Shown: positions 15,400-24,450 of the stretch, piece after piece
Numbering within the stretch: the stretch's first letter is position 1
Layout: each line of letters starts with the position of its first letter
Notes under the pieces: generated by a model
Database searches by the model: none
The model's input: the letters and a program-made list of their open reading frames with translations, nothing else
Told to the model about the DNA's origin: nothing
Origin: Planctomycetota bacterium
GTDB taxonomy: Bacteria; Planctomycetota; PLA2
NCBI GenBank assembly: GCA_021776735.1
Contig: JAJFFH010000062.1
Span: forward strand, 62,001 to 126,000
DNA length: 64,000 bases
Reading direction: 5' to 3'
Made by a program: the position numbers and the translations under genes

Positions 15400-16524
15400 C
15401 TAGGGGGTCCACCAGGACGCGATGCGCCCAAGGTAGGCGTCGCCACCGGCACGCAGATCGGCCAGCGAATCGCCGCCGGCCTTGACGCACAGCGCGCGCG
15501 CGAGTTCGAACGCCACGACGGCCTCGGCTACGACGGACGCCGCAGGCACGGCCGTCACGTCGCTGCGCTCGAAGTGCGCGTCGCTACGCGCGCCGGTCTT
15601 GAGATCCACGGACTCCAACGGACGCCGCAGGGTGGAGAGCGGCTTCATCGCGGCCCGGACCACGAGCGGCTGGCCATTGGTCATGCCGCCTTCGAGACCG
15701 CCGGCGCGATTGGTCGGCCGCACCAGCCCGCCGGATTTCGCATGGCGGATCACATCGTGCGCCTTCGAACCGCGCAAGCGAGCGACGGAGAAACCCGCGC
15801 CGATCTCGACCCCCTTGATGGCCGGAATCGCCATGAGCGCGGCGGCAAGCCGCCCGTCAAGACGCCGATCCGACTGGTTGTTCGAGCCCAGACCGGGCCA
15901 CACGCCTTGAGCCACAACCTCGACCACGCCGCCCAAGGTATCGCCATCCGTTCCGGCCTCATCGACCGCCTCCCGCGCCTGCGGATCACGCTCCGGATCG
16001 AGCGAAAAAAACGGCGAGGCGTCGCGCACGTCTTCGTCGAGCGCGCCGCCCCGAAACGACACCTTGCCGACGCGAACGACGTGGCCGAACACGTCGATGC
16101 CGAACTCGCGCAGCAAGAGCGCCCCCAAACCGCCGACGGCGGTCCGCACGGCGGTTTCGCGCGCGGACGCCCGCTCCAGGACATCGCGTGCATCGCCGTC
16201 ATGCCCGAACTTCAAGACCCCTGCCAGATCCGCATGGCCGGGCCGCGGACGCGTCACCGACGGCAACTTCGCCAGGTTGCTGGCCCGATTCGTGATCCGG
16301 ATCGTGATCGGGTTGCCGGTGGTCACCCCGCGCCGAACGCCGGACAAGAAGCGCGCGCGGTCGGTCTCCATTTGCTGGCGCTTCGAGCGGCCATACCCAC
16401 CCTGCCGCCGCAACAATCGCCCGTCCAAAAACGCCCGGTCCACCCGAACGCCGGCAGGATAGCCGGACACGATCGCATGAAGCGCGGGCCCATGCGATTC
16501 ACCGGCGGTTACATACTCAAGCAC
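15400..16524 (-). CDS. aroC: Chorismate synthase
   Basis: A 374-residue chorismate synthase, the last step of the shikimate pathway (EPSP to chorismate, FMN-dependent). Signatures are G-E-S-H-G (~8-12), Q-Q-M-E-T-D (~50) with the R-R-Q-G-G-Y-G-R-S block before it, R-P-G-H-A-D (~93), the R-A-S-A-R-E-T motif (~118) and G-G-M-T-N-G (~277). The GTG start is chosen because the conserved LEYVTAGESHG begins there. It lies 34 bases downstream of the Toprim-like gene on the same strand, a location not typical of shikimate genes. Two near copies of the dispersed word fall in it. Confidence 0.95.
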   Translation of the reverse strand: MLEYVTAGESHGPALHAIVSGYPAGVRVDRAFLDGRLLRRQGGYGRSKRQQMETDRARFLSGVRRGVTTGNPITIRITNRASNLAKLPSVTRPRPGHADLAGVLKFGHDGDARDVLERASARETAVRTAVGGLGALLLREFGIDVFGHVVRVGKVSFRGGALDEDVRDASPFFSLDPERDPQAREAVDEAGTDGDTLGGVVEVVAQGVWPGLGSNNQSDRRLDGRLAAALMAIPAIKGVEIGAGFSVARLRGSKAHDVIRHAKSGGLVRPTNRAGGLEGGMTNGQPLVVRAAMKPLSTLRRPLESVDLKTGARSDAHFERSDVTAVPAASVVAEAVVAFELARALCVKAGGDSLADLRAGGDAYLGRIASWWTP

Positions 16525-16558
16525 GCGTCAGACAATACCGAAATTCGCCTCGGGCGCC

Positions 16559-17172
16559 TCAACGGGGCTCGGCCCAGGAACGAACCTCGCGCGCGAGGTG
16601 GCCGAAACCGACCGGGAAGTGCTTCTCGAGGCGCCCGATTTCACCGGCGACACGCGTCGCTTCCTCCGCGGCCCGCTCTCGACTCAGGTCAAGGTTGGGA
16701 CGTTCCGTGCCATACACCTTCTGCTTGAGCCACGACTTCCTGAACGGGTCCTTTTTGGTCTTCAGTCCGTTTTCCCACGTAGGCTCGTTCACGCGCTTCT
16801 CGCGACCGATGAGAAGCCATGCTTCGAGACAAGGCACGGCCAGTCCAACGGCGATGCGTAGCGGTGCCCTCTCCGGCACCGGGCTCAAGCGTTCGCGTGC
16901 GTCCTTCAGCCGCTCGGCCAGAGCGACGAGGCGGCTCCCGTCGCCTTCAAGCGCAGTGTGATTTGAATCCGCCACGACGACGAGCGCGTCGGCATCGGTC
17001 TGGTAGTGCAGGTGCCGAACGATCGTGGGCACGGATTGAAGAAGCGAGGGCCATCCTCGGGCCTGCAGCTTCGGCCCGGCGAGCGGCTCGACGGGCCGGC
17101 CGAGCAGCGCCTCCACAAAGACGCGAACGGCTGCCTCGTCGGCGGCGCCCTCGCCACGACCGCTATCTTCAT
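16559..17172 (-). pseudogene. Toprim/DUF4276-like partner of the ATPase, frameshifted near its start
   Basis: The ATG at 17172 overlaps the ATPase stop (ATGA) and reads MKIAVV, but the frame then leaves the conserved sequence. The conserved sequence (G-E-G-A-A-D-E-A-A-V-R, then A-L-V-V-V-A-D-S-N near 60) sits in another frame that stays open to 16559. One extra G at about 17155 (GTGGCG to GTGGGCG) would restore MKIAVVGEGAADEAAV. The acid-rich start and the VVVAD strand resemble Toprim-like DUF4276 proteins, which often follow AAA ATPases in putative defence pairs. Either the gene is broken or the sequence has an indel error here. Family assignment is by pattern only. Confidence 0.6.
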
Positions 17173-18142
17173 GACTCGGCGGGAACGCCGCCGAGAATCC
17201 CCGAGTACCAGGCGTCACCAAGCTGGGTATCGCCCAGAATCTCCTCGATGTTCGGATACTCGGATAGGCGCTGGAACGTGCCGAACCCATCAGCGGTCTT
17301 GTGCACGATGACAACTTCATCGGTGTGGTCGCGGAACAAGTCCAACATGTAGGGCGAATGCGTCGTGGCGATGACCTGCACGGGCTCCCGATCACCGGAC
17401 GGGTAGGCAAGCCCGTAGAGCGCATCCCGAACACGACGAAGCAACCGCGGATGTATGCCCCGATCCGGTTCTTCGAAGCAGACAATAGCGGGCGGATCCG
17501 GGACATACGCCAGCGTCAGGATGGCCAAAGCCAGCAGTGTTCCGTCGGACAGATCGCGCGCTCGGGTCGGGTGATGTCCCTCGCGCGTGCGCAGTAAGAG
17601 GGAACGTGCTCCCGGCGTGTCGTTTTCAAAGAGAACACGGTCGTACTCCGGCAGCCACAAGCCAAGCTCGACATTTAGCGCTTCGAAGCGCTCAGGCAAC
17701 TCATCCCGAAGACGATCAAGAACCGCCACCAAGCCTGTGCCATCCGACATGAGTTCGGCGCCAGGGCGCAGCGCAACCGGATCCGCGAGCCTCGTGGATC
17801 GAGATCGAATACTCGCAATTGGGCAAGATCGCCTACGATCCCATGCCTGAAGCCCGGCGGTAACGCCGTACGCTGTTGCTGGAACTCGGCGCGATTCCAA
17901 GACACCGTGTAGGTGCCCGACGAGCCCTCCTCCGCGTGGCGCAGCACGATCTTGGGATCCTCGTCTACGCCACGGCTAACGACAGCCTCTCGATTCATGC
18001 CACGTTGCCCGGCCGACAGAAGTCCTTCGAACACGGTGGATTTTCCCGCTCCGTTCGGGCCGATCAGGACCGTGAACGGCCCCAATCGAAGCGTCGAATC
18101 CTTGAGAACCTTGAAGTTCCGAAACGTCACGGACGTGATCAC
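17169..18142 (-). pseudogene. AAA/RecF-type ATPase, split by a frameshift near 17795
   Basis: The N-terminal part (from ATG 18142) has the RecF/OLD-type opening M-I-T-S-V-T-F-R-N-F-K-V-L and Walker A G-P-N-G-A-G-K-S-T (~29-37). The C-terminal part, in a different frame down to 17169, has signature D-L-S-D-G-T, Walker B A-I-V-C-F-E-E-P and the H-loop region T-T-H-S-P. The frames meet around V-F-D-L-D-P / R-L-A-D-P-V at about 17795, so a single missing base explains the break. Intact, it would be about 324 residues. It is followed by the Toprim-like gene with a four-base overlap. Two nearby breaks favour a decaying module, though sequencing error is possible. Confidence 0.7.
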
Positions 18143-18180
18143 GTCTAGATTCTACCCCTTCTCAAGGAGTCCCCGGAAGA

Positions 18181-18297
18181 GCCGCGCAGCGACCAGTCGC
18201 ACGCTGGTACAGCGGCGGGGCCGCGGCCCGCATCGTGCGCGGGCAGGGGGATCGCACGACCCGCTAGCAAAAGGCGCCGCAGGCGAATCTTGCAGCG
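18181..18297 (-). repeat. Intergenic composite repeat, copy A
   Basis: It contains GCCGCGCAGC, a 7-base spacer and CGCACGCTGG (18181-18207), and further on CGAATCTTGCAGCG. The same blocks, with the same 7-base spacer, occur at 27784-27845. In both cases it lies just past the stop of a minus-strand gene. Confidence 0.6.
18269..18285 (-). terminator. Terminator of the prkA-yeaH-spoVR operon
   Basis: On the minus strand the stem CGCC-TGC-GGCG is followed by CC and four T, about 40 bases after the spoVR stop. The stem is short, but a similar and stronger hairpin follows smc. Confidence 0.5.
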
Positions 18298-18310
18298 TAT
18301 CGCCGTCCGT
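18298..18310 (-). repeat. Dispersed 13-mer, copy 4 (12 of 13 exact, intergenic)
   Basis: Reads ACGGACGGCGATA on the minus strand. It extends 5' to AGCAAACGGACGGCGAT (to 18315) and lies 12 bases past the spoVR stop, immediately before the terminator element. Confidence 0.85.
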
Positions 18311-18321
18311 TTGCTACGTCG

Positions 18322-19809
18322 CTAAAGATCGGCGGTCTCGTGGGATTCGCCGTCAAACGACAACCGGCGCGGGCGGCCTTCCAGCATCGTTTCGATGTGA
18401 ACCGGGCGCGTCCAGAGGTGATGCAGGTGGCGCATCGTTTCGCCGGCCTGTCCGAGGTCGAGGTCTTCGCCGTCGTGGCGGTGGCTCAGGACCAACTCGC
18501 CGCGGTTGCGGAAGTTGCCGTCCGTCACTTCGATAACCGGTTGGCCGCCGTTCGCGAGGCTCTGGAGCAGCTTGTCCTTGATTTCGCGACAGTCGCGGCC
18601 CGTGATTTCCTTGCGGCCGGTCTTCGGATTGAACTCCCACGTAAACATCTTCGCGTCTTCGCAGAAGCCGTCCGTAAGGAATTCATCGACGAACGTCACG
18701 TCGTTGTAGATGCGGCGCACCTCGAAAATCTTCTCGCGGCCGCGGCCGAGACCGGTGTCCCAGTTGCGCTTCACGTCGAGGTCGTCGCACTCGTCGTATT
18801 CCTTCCCGAACCGGCCCTTGTCCCAGCGCTCCTCGACGTTGCGGAACAACTCGATGCCGAGCTTGTACGGATTGATCTGGCCGGGCTGGACCGCCATCGC
18901 GCCCGAGTGCCGCTCGGCGAAGTCGACGACCTCGCTTGGGTCGAGCAGCTTCTCGGTCATCATCCGGCTGTGCCAGTAGCTCGCCCAGCCTTCGTTCATG
19001 ATCTTGGTCAGGCGTTGGGGCGCGAAGTAGTACGCCTCGTCGCGAACCATCGACAAGACATCGCGCTGCCAACTGCGCAGCGGTGCCTCTTCCATCAAGA
19101 AGCGCAGGATGTCGCGCTCCGGACGCTCCGGGTACGCAGCCGGCTGCCTTCTGGCCTCGTCGATTTCTTGACGCTGTTCCTCGATGAACTTCGGCGGATT
19201 GATGAACGACTCCATGTACGGCTTCGCCTCGAAGCGCACGGGCTTTGCCCGCTCCTCCGGTTCGTCGCCGTTGTGCCCGTTCTTGCCGTTGCGGGGCCGG
19301 CGCGGCGAGTACGGGCTGTAGATGTCGATCATGTTGTCGAGGCTGAGGCACGAATCGAGGAAGGTCTCGACATCTTCGTGGCCCTCGGCCTGGCCGTGGC
19401 GCTGGATCCGCGTGGCGTGGCTCGCCAGCTCGTCGATCATGTGCCGGTTGGTCGGCGCGAACCACAGGTTGTTCTTGAAGAAGTCGCAGTGCGCATAGAC
19501 GTGCGCGATGACGAGCTTTTGGTCGACCATCGAGTTGCCGCGCAGCAGGTACGCATAGCAGGGGTCGTTGTTGATGACCAACTCATAGATCTTGGACAAG
19601 CCCCAGGAGTAGCTCTTGGAAATCTGGTCGAACGCCATCCCGAAGCGCCAGTGGGGATAGCGCACCGGGAACCCGTCGTAGGCGGCGACCGTGTTCATCT
19701 CGGCCCAGCTCACCATCTCGAAGACGGTCGTGAAAAAGTCGAGTCCGTACGACGAGGCGACGTCGCGGATGCGGCGCTGCAGCTCAGCCAGTTCGCGGGG
19801 AAGACTCAT
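18322..19809 (-). CDS. spoVR: SpoVR family protein
   Basis: A 495-residue SpoVR-family protein. It has the characteristic D-F-F-T-T-V-F-E-M and Y-P-H-W-R-F-G-M segments near residues 24-60, the S-W-G-L-S-K-I-Y-E-L motif, and a conserved H-x-Y-A-H-x-D-F (~104). A long middle region has E-R-D-I-L-R-F-L and M-N-E-G-W-A-S-Y-W-H, a conserved metal-like histidine cluster. ATG 19809 overlaps the yeaH stop (ATGA); the open frame to 20367 is inside yeaH. SpoVR, YeaH and PrkA homologues are commonly co-encoded, and in enterobacteria they belong to stress and stationary-phase responses. The molecular activity of SpoVR is not established. Confidence 0.93.
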   Translation of the reverse strand: MSLPRELAELQRRIRDVASSYGLDFFTTVFEMVSWAEMNTVAAYDGFPVRYPHWRFGMAFDQISKSYSWGLSKIYELVINNDPCYAYLLRGNSMVDQKLVIAHVYAHCDFFKNNLWFAPTNRHMIDELASHATRIQRHGQAEGHEDVETFLDSCLSLDNMIDIYSPYSPRRPRNGKNGHNGDEPEERAKPVRFEAKPYMESFINPPKFIEEQRQEIDEARRQPAAYPERPERDILRFLMEEAPLRSWQRDVLSMVRDEAYYFAPQRLTKIMNEGWASYWHSRMMTEKLLDPSEVVDFAERHSGAMAVQPGQINPYKLGIELFRNVEERWDKGRFGKEYDECDDLDVKRNWDTGLGRGREKIFEVRRIYNDVTFVDEFLTDGFCEDAKMFTWEFNPKTGRKEITGRDCREIKDKLLQSLANGGQPVIEVTDGNFRNRGELVLSHRHDGEDLDLGQAGETMRHLHHLWTRPVHIETMLEGRPRRLSFDGESHETADL

Positions 19810-20912
19810 TGACCGGTCCCCAGGAACTCCTTGATCGAGCCCATGATGCCGTCCTTGTCCGGAATGTCGGACGTGATGACGAGATCGTCGTTCGGAAAGG
19901 CGCCGTCGAGGTCGTTCTTGAACTGGCCGGACCCGTACGTGGACCGTACCTGCCCGTAGCAAAACACGTTCACCTTCGGCAGCAGCCGCTCGCGCAGTAG
20001 ATCCAGGCAACGCGCGGTGTCGCCGCCCGACCAGTTGTCGCCGTCGCTGAAGTGGAACGGGTAGATGTTCCACTCCTCGGGCGGATAGTCGGCGGCGATG
20101 ATCGACTCGCACAGCTCGTACGCCGAAGAGATCTTCGTGCCGCCCGACTCGCGCAGGTGGAAGAACGTGTGCTCGTCCACCTCCTTGGCCTCGGCGTCGT
20201 GGACGACGTAGCGGGTCTCGATCTGCTTGTACTGGCTCTTGAGCCAGGTATCGATCCAGAACGCCTCGATGCGTACGATTTCCTTTTGCTCGTCCCCCAT
20301 CGAGCCCGACACGTCCATCATGTACACGATGACGGCGTTGCTCTCGGGGATCATGCGCGGTTCCCACGAGCGATAGCGCATGTCGTCGGGCACCGGCACG
20401 ACGACGCCGCCGGAGCGTTCGAAGTTGCCCGACGCGATTTCGCGCTTCAGCGCGCGCTTGAACGTGCGCTTGAGGTGGCGCAGCGAAGCCGGTCCGACCC
20501 GGCGGATGCCGGTGTAGCGGTTGACCTCGGTCGTGAGCTGCTTCTTGCCTCGCGGCTGGATGTTGGGCAGTTCCAGCTCTTCGCCGAGAATTCGCGCAAG
20601 TTCCTCGAGCGAAACTTCGACTTCAAGCTCGTGCTCGCCCGCCTTGTCGCCGGCTTCGCCCTGGCCCTGCCCGGCCTCGTCGCCGTCGATCGGATCGCCG
20701 GGATCGCCTTGGCCCTGCCCGACGCCGCCGCCCTCGTTCGATCCGTAGCGGAAGCGCGGAATCTGGATTCGGGGCAGCGGGATGGTGACGGTCTTCTCGC
20801 CGCGTCGCGCGATAAGCGAGCCGTTCGCGATGTGCTTTCTCAGGTCGCGACGGATCGATCCGCGCACGATCTGGCGAAACCGCGTGTGGTCGAGATCGAT
20901 CTTTTGGACCAT
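19806..20912 (-). CDS. yeaH: YeaH/YhbH family (DUF444) vWA-like protein
   Basis: A 368-residue DUF444 protein. After a basic N-terminus (R-R-D-L-R-K-H-I) comes a Gly/Gln/Asp-rich linker (~65-105). The vWA-like domain starts at ~185 with the MIDAS M-M-D-V-S-G-S-M-G and continues with an S-G-G-T-K-I-S-S-A-Y loop and F-H-F-S-D-G-D-N. ATG 20912 is six bases past the prkA stop; upstream in-frame codons run into prkA. It sits between prkA and spoVR in one operon. MIDAS proteins of this kind usually scaffold partner proteins through Mg2+; here the partner is presumably the PrkA ATPase/kinase. Confidence 0.93.
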   Translation of the reverse strand: MVQKIDLDHTRFRQIVRGSIRRDLRKHIANGSLIARRGEKTVTIPLPRIQIPRFRYGSNEGGGVGQGQGDPGDPIDGDEAGQGQGEAGDKAGEHELEVEVSLEELARILGEELELPNIQPRGKKQLTTEVNRYTGIRRVGPASLRHLKRTFKRALKREIASGNFERSGGVVVPVPDDMRYRSWEPRMIPESNAVIVYMMDVSGSMGDEQKEIVRIEAFWIDTWLKSQYKQIETRYVVHDAEAKEVDEHTFFHLRESGGTKISSAYELCESIIAADYPPEEWNIYPFHFSDGDNWSGGDTARCLDLLRERLLPKVNVFCYGQVRSTYGSGQFKNDLDGAFPNDDLVITSDIPDKDGIMGSIKEFLGTGQ

Positions 20913-20917
20913 GCGCG

Positions 20918-22969
20918 CTACGACCTCGCCTTGACGTCCCCGCGCGCGAAGATGCTGGCCACGAAGTTGAGCGCGTCGGTCGCCGACTCCTCGTTGTAGC
21001 CGTAGTTCTTGATCAGGCGCGCCTTGATGATGTCGATCTTTTCCTGCGTCTCCCGGTCGACGACCGAGCTGACGAGGCTGGTGAGCTTGATCGAGTCCTT
21101 CTGATCCTCGAAGAGCTTCTTTTCCAGGGCGCGCTGGAGACGCGGGTTCATGCGGTAGTCGAAGTTCTTGCCTTCGACAGCCAGCGCCCCGATGTAGTTC
21201 ATGATCTCCCGGCGGAAGTCGTCCTTCGCGCTCTCGCGCACGTCGATCTTGTCCTCGATCGACCGCATGAGCCGCTCGTCGGGCTCCTCCTCCTGGCCGG
21301 TGTAGACGTTGCGCACCTTTTCCTTTTGCGTGTACGCCTTGACGTTGTCGATGTAGTTCGCACACAGCCGCTGCACCTGCTCCTCGTCGGCGGCGATGGC
21401 TCGCTGGACCTCGTTCTTCACGATCTCCGCGTACTCGTCCTTCGCGATCGTCAGGAGGTCGCCGTAGTGCTTGCGCGAATCCTCGCTCGTGATGAGCGAG
21501 TGGTGGTCGAGGCCACCTTCCAGCTCGTTGAGCACCATGAACGGGTTCACGCACGTGGTGGAGTAGTCGCGCACGAGCGCGTTCGAGAGCTTGTCCTGGA
21601 TGTAGCGCGGCGAGATGCCTTCGAGGCCTTCGCGCGCACTCTCCTCGCGGAGTTCCTTGACGTTCTCCTCGGTGTAGCGCTCCAGCGACTTGCCGTTGTA
21701 GAGCTTGAGCTTGTCGAGCAGCGACAGGTCGCCCTTGCGCGCGGGCTTCAGCCGCGTCAGGACGGCCCACATCGCAGCGACCTCCAGGGTGTGCGGCGCG
21801 ATGTGCTTCGCGATGCGCTCCTGGTTGAAGTCCTTTTGGTAGATGCGGATCTCGTTGTCGAGCCGGAGGTTGTAGGGCACGTCGATCTTGACCGTGCGGT
21901 CCCGAAACGCCTCCATCAGCTCGTTGTTCATGAGCTTTCTGTACTCGGGCTCGTTGGTGTGCCCGATGATGACCTCGTCGATGTAGGTCTGGGCGAACTT
22001 CTTCGGCTTGATGTTGTGTTCCTGCGACGCCCCGAGAAGGTCGTAGAGGAAGGCGACATCGAGCTTGAGCACCTCGATGAATTCGATGACGCCGCGGTTC
22101 GCAACGTTGAACTCGCCATCGAAGTTGAACGCGCGGGGATCGGACTCGGTCCCGTATTCGGCGAGCTTGCGGTAGTTGATGTCGCCGGTGAGCTCGGTCG
22201 AATCCTGGTTCTTCTCGTCCTTGGGCTGGAACGTCCCGATGCCGATGCGGTCACGCTCGCTGAGGACGATGCGGCGCACCTCGACGTGCTCGAGCACCTT
22301 GTCGAGATCGCCGTCGTACTTCTCCATGAGCTGATCCATGTAAAAGCGCGAGACGGGATCGGGTTCGCCCTCGCAACGCAGCCGGTAGCTGTCGGTGGAG
22401 CGATCGGCGTTGAGCCGCTCGAGGATGCGCCGGCGCGCTTCCTTCGGAAGAATCCGCAGCGGTTCGTCATGCATGGGCGAGGGAACGAGAATCTCCTTGC
22501 CGTTCTCCTCCACTCTCCACGAATAGGTGTAGAGCGCGCCTTCCTTGCTCCGGCTGTAGTGCTCAAGCCCCCGCTTGATCAGCCGCACGATCGTGGACTT
22601 CGAGGAGCCGACCGGGCCGTGCAGGAGCAGTACGCGCTTTTCCGTCCCGTAGCCGTACGCCGCCGACTTGAAACAGTCGACCAGCGTCGAAAGCGTCTTC
22701 TCCAGGCCGAAGATCGCGTCGTGCCCGGAGCCGAGCGGATCCGAGAAGAACTTATACCTGGTGATCCTCTCCTTGCTGACGGTCACCTCCTCGGTCCCGA
22801 ACGACATAATCATGTCGTACAGGCGCTGGTGTGCCGTTCGGATCGCGTCCGGCGTGCCGATGGCGAGGTCGAGGTACTGACCGAAGGTCCCCTTCCACGA
22901 CAACTCCCGGAACTCCTCCGGGTTGTGCGCAGAGCGAATCGCGTCGACAAGTTCGGATTTCGAGACCAT
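20918..22969 (-). CDS. prkA: PrkA family serine protein kinase / AAA ATPase
   Basis: A 683-residue PrkA. It has the N-terminal PrkA AAA domain with Walker A G-P-V-G-S-S-K-S (118-125), the typical D-P-L-G-S-G-H-D-A-I-F-G-L-E lead-in, and H-T-N-E-P-E-Y near 325, a strongly conserved PrkA block. The C-terminal ~230 residues match the PrkA C-terminal region. I chose ATG 22969 because GGAG lies nine bases upstream and MVSKSELVDAI fits family starts; the frame extends to 23008 through the terminator hairpin. PrkA homologues act in stress and sporulation; both kinase and Lon-like activities have been proposed. It is the first gene of the operon. Confidence 0.94.
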   Translation of the reverse strand: MVSKSELVDAIRSAHNPEEFRELSWKGTFGQYLDLAIGTPDAIRTAHQRLYDMIMSFGTEEVTVSKERITRYKFFSDPLGSGHDAIFGLEKTLSTLVDCFKSAAYGYGTEKRVLLLHGPVGSSKSTIVRLIKRGLEHYSRSKEGALYTYSWRVEENGKEILVPSPMHDEPLRILPKEARRRILERLNADRSTDSYRLRCEGEPDPVSRFYMDQLMEKYDGDLDKVLEHVEVRRIVLSERDRIGIGTFQPKDEKNQDSTELTGDINYRKLAEYGTESDPRAFNFDGEFNVANRGVIEFIEVLKLDVAFLYDLLGASQEHNIKPKKFAQTYIDEVIIGHTNEPEYRKLMNNELMEAFRDRTVKIDVPYNLRLDNEIRIYQKDFNQERIAKHIAPHTLEVAAMWAVLTRLKPARKGDLSLLDKLKLYNGKSLERYTEENVKELREESAREGLEGISPRYIQDKLSNALVRDYSTTCVNPFMVLNELEGGLDHHSLITSEDSRKHYGDLLTIAKDEYAEIVKNEVQRAIAADEEQVQRLCANYIDNVKAYTQKEKVRNVYTGQEEEPDERLMRSIEDKIDVRESAKDDFRREIMNYIGALAVEGKNFDYRMNPRLQRALEKKLFEDQKDSIKLTSLVSSVVDRETQEKIDIIKARLIKNYGYNEESATDALNFVASIFARGDVKARS

Positions 22970-22985
22970 TTGTGCGACTCCAATG

Positions 22986-23035
22986 AAAAAAGGCCGATGA
23001 GGTCCCACCCCTGCGGGCGGCGCCTCATAGGCCTT
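22986..23035 (-). terminator. Strong hairpin plus U-run before prkA
   Basis: AAGGCCTATGAGG and CCTCATCGGCCTT form a 13-bp stem with one mismatch, ending in six T. It lies after the vWA gene and ends 17 bases before the prkA start. It could be the vWA terminator or an attenuator in the prkA leader. Confidence 0.8.
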
Positions 23036-23141
23036 CCAAGGGGTTCAACCGCTGAAGGCAACGCCGGTTCGCCAAAGATCTGAGTGCGGAGCGCATTGCT
23101 CCCCCATCTACAGTTCGGCCCGCGCCCCTCAAACCTTGACG

Positions 23142-23159
23142 CCGCCCCCGCACCCCCTG
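23142..23159 (+). repeat. C-rich dispersed motif, variant copy 5 (intergenic)
   Basis: CCGCCCCCGCACCCCCTG in the vWA-prkA gap, a one-base variant of the strict motif. Confidence 0.45.
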
Positions 23160-23200
23160 TTCTAGGATCAAGTCTCCGGACCAGGTTCAGGCGAGAGCAA

Positions 23201-23213
23201 ACGGACGGCGATG
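23201..23213 (+). repeat. Dispersed 13-mer, copy 5 (intergenic)
   Basis: Exact copy, extended to GAGCAAACGGACGGCGATG (23195-23213). It ends four bases from the stop of the vWA gene. Confidence 0.9.
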
Positions 23214-23217
23214 CGCG

Positions 23218-24450
23218 TTACTTCGTCTCCGCTTCGACGAACAGGCCGCCACTGTTGACCGCGAGCGCCTTCAAGGTCGGGGTCTTGCCACGGCCCAGGG
23301 CGACAACATGGACCTTGCAGCGGCCGGCCGGGAGCCGGGCGTAGTGCGCCTGGAGCGCTTTCAGCGAGGTCGTGCGCTTGGTTTCGTGGCCGTCGGTCAG
23401 GATAAACAGCTCGGCGCGCGACTTCGGATCATCTTCCAGGGCCTCTCGGAGCATCGCGATGCCCGTCAGGATGGAGCGCATGATGTCGGTCTTCTTGCCC
23501 GCCGGAAGATCGTTGATCCAGCGCTCGACGCGCGCCTTCTCCTTGGTTGTCGCCGGCACCAGGGTCTTGGCCTTCGCAAAGAAAAACAGGCGCTGGTCGA
23601 AGCACAAGACGTTGAAGCGCACGTCCGAGGGCAGGTGAAACAGCGCTTCCTTGAGCTGCCGAAAGTGCGACGAGCGCGCGTTGCGATGCATGCTGCTCGA
23701 CATGTCGACGACGAAGATGGCCCGCTTTTCCTGGATAGGAATGCCATAGATCGTGGGCACAAGCCCCCGGATCGGACCCTTCTTGACCTCCACCTTGCGC
23801 GGTTTCGTCGTCGTTCGGCGCGAGCCGTCCGCACGGTGTTTGGCCGCCGCCTCCTTGGTTTTTTGGGCGAAGTGGTCGCGCCACTTCTGCTGGTTGGTGC
23901 CGAACGCCATGCCCGTCAGCCGCTCGAGCACCTCGGCGGCACGCGAAGCGACGGCGAGGTGTTTGTCGGCCAGCGCGTCGATCAGCGGATGGATCGCCGT
24001 GTTGCGGCTACCGGAAAGCAGCAGGTCCACCATGGCGGCGCGGGCGCGCCACGAAGCGTCTTCCGAAAGCACGCGAACGATCGCGGCCCGCAACATGGGG
24101 TCGGCGTGATCGCGCACGATACCGTGCACATGGGCCCGGACCGTCTCGTCACGATCAAAGACGGTGTTCACCAACCGGTCGAGGCTCCGCTCGGTCCGCA
24201 GGGCCAAGAACACATCGAGGATCGCCCGGCGCACATGCGGTGCGGGCTCCTTGCGCAGACGCTTGCCGAGTTCGGCGGCAGCCTTGTTGCGTTCCTTGCG
24301 GTCGGCGTCCGGACCGATCGCCCGCCGCATTTCCTCCAGCGCCACGACACGGGAACTCGCATCGTCGCGCCGAAACGCACGCCGAACCTGCACGGCGAGG
24401 TCCCCATGGGCGAGCGCCGCGACGAGCAGCAAGGCCCCCGCGCGCCGCAT
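23218..24450 (-). CDS. Exported HEAT-repeat/vWA protein
   Basis: A 410-residue protein with a signal peptide (~1-16). Residues ~30-185 form HEAT-like helical repeats (I-L-D-V-F-L-A-L, A-A-I-V-R-V-L, A-M-V-D-L-L-L). A vWA domain follows from ~243 with MIDAS D-M-S-S-S-M (249-254), a conserved threonine region and a late F-I-L-T-D-G-H motif. The ATG shares one base with the stop of the HEAT-repeat gene upstream, so the pair is cotranscribed. Such proteins are usually extracytoplasmic scaffolds. No enzyme motif is seen. Confidence 0.8.
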   Translation of the reverse strand: MRRAGALLLVAALAHGDLAVQVRRAFRRDDASSRVVALEEMRRAIGPDADRKERNKAAAELGKRLRKEPAPHVRRAILDVFLALRTERSLDRLVNTVFDRDETVRAHVHGIVRDHADPMLRAAIVRVLSEDASWRARAAMVDLLLSGSRNTAIHPLIDALADKHLAVASRAAEVLERLTGMAFGTNQQKWRDHFAQKTKEAAAKHRADGSRRTTTKPRKVEVKKGPIRGLVPTIYGIPIQEKRAIFVVDMSSSMHRNARSSHFRQLKEALFHLPSDVRFNVLCFDQRLFFFAKAKTLVPATTKEKARVERWINDLPAGKKTDIMRSILTGIAMLREALEDDPKSRAELFILTDGHETKRTTSLKALQAHYARLPAGRCKVHVVALGRGKTPTLKALAVNSGGLFVEAETK

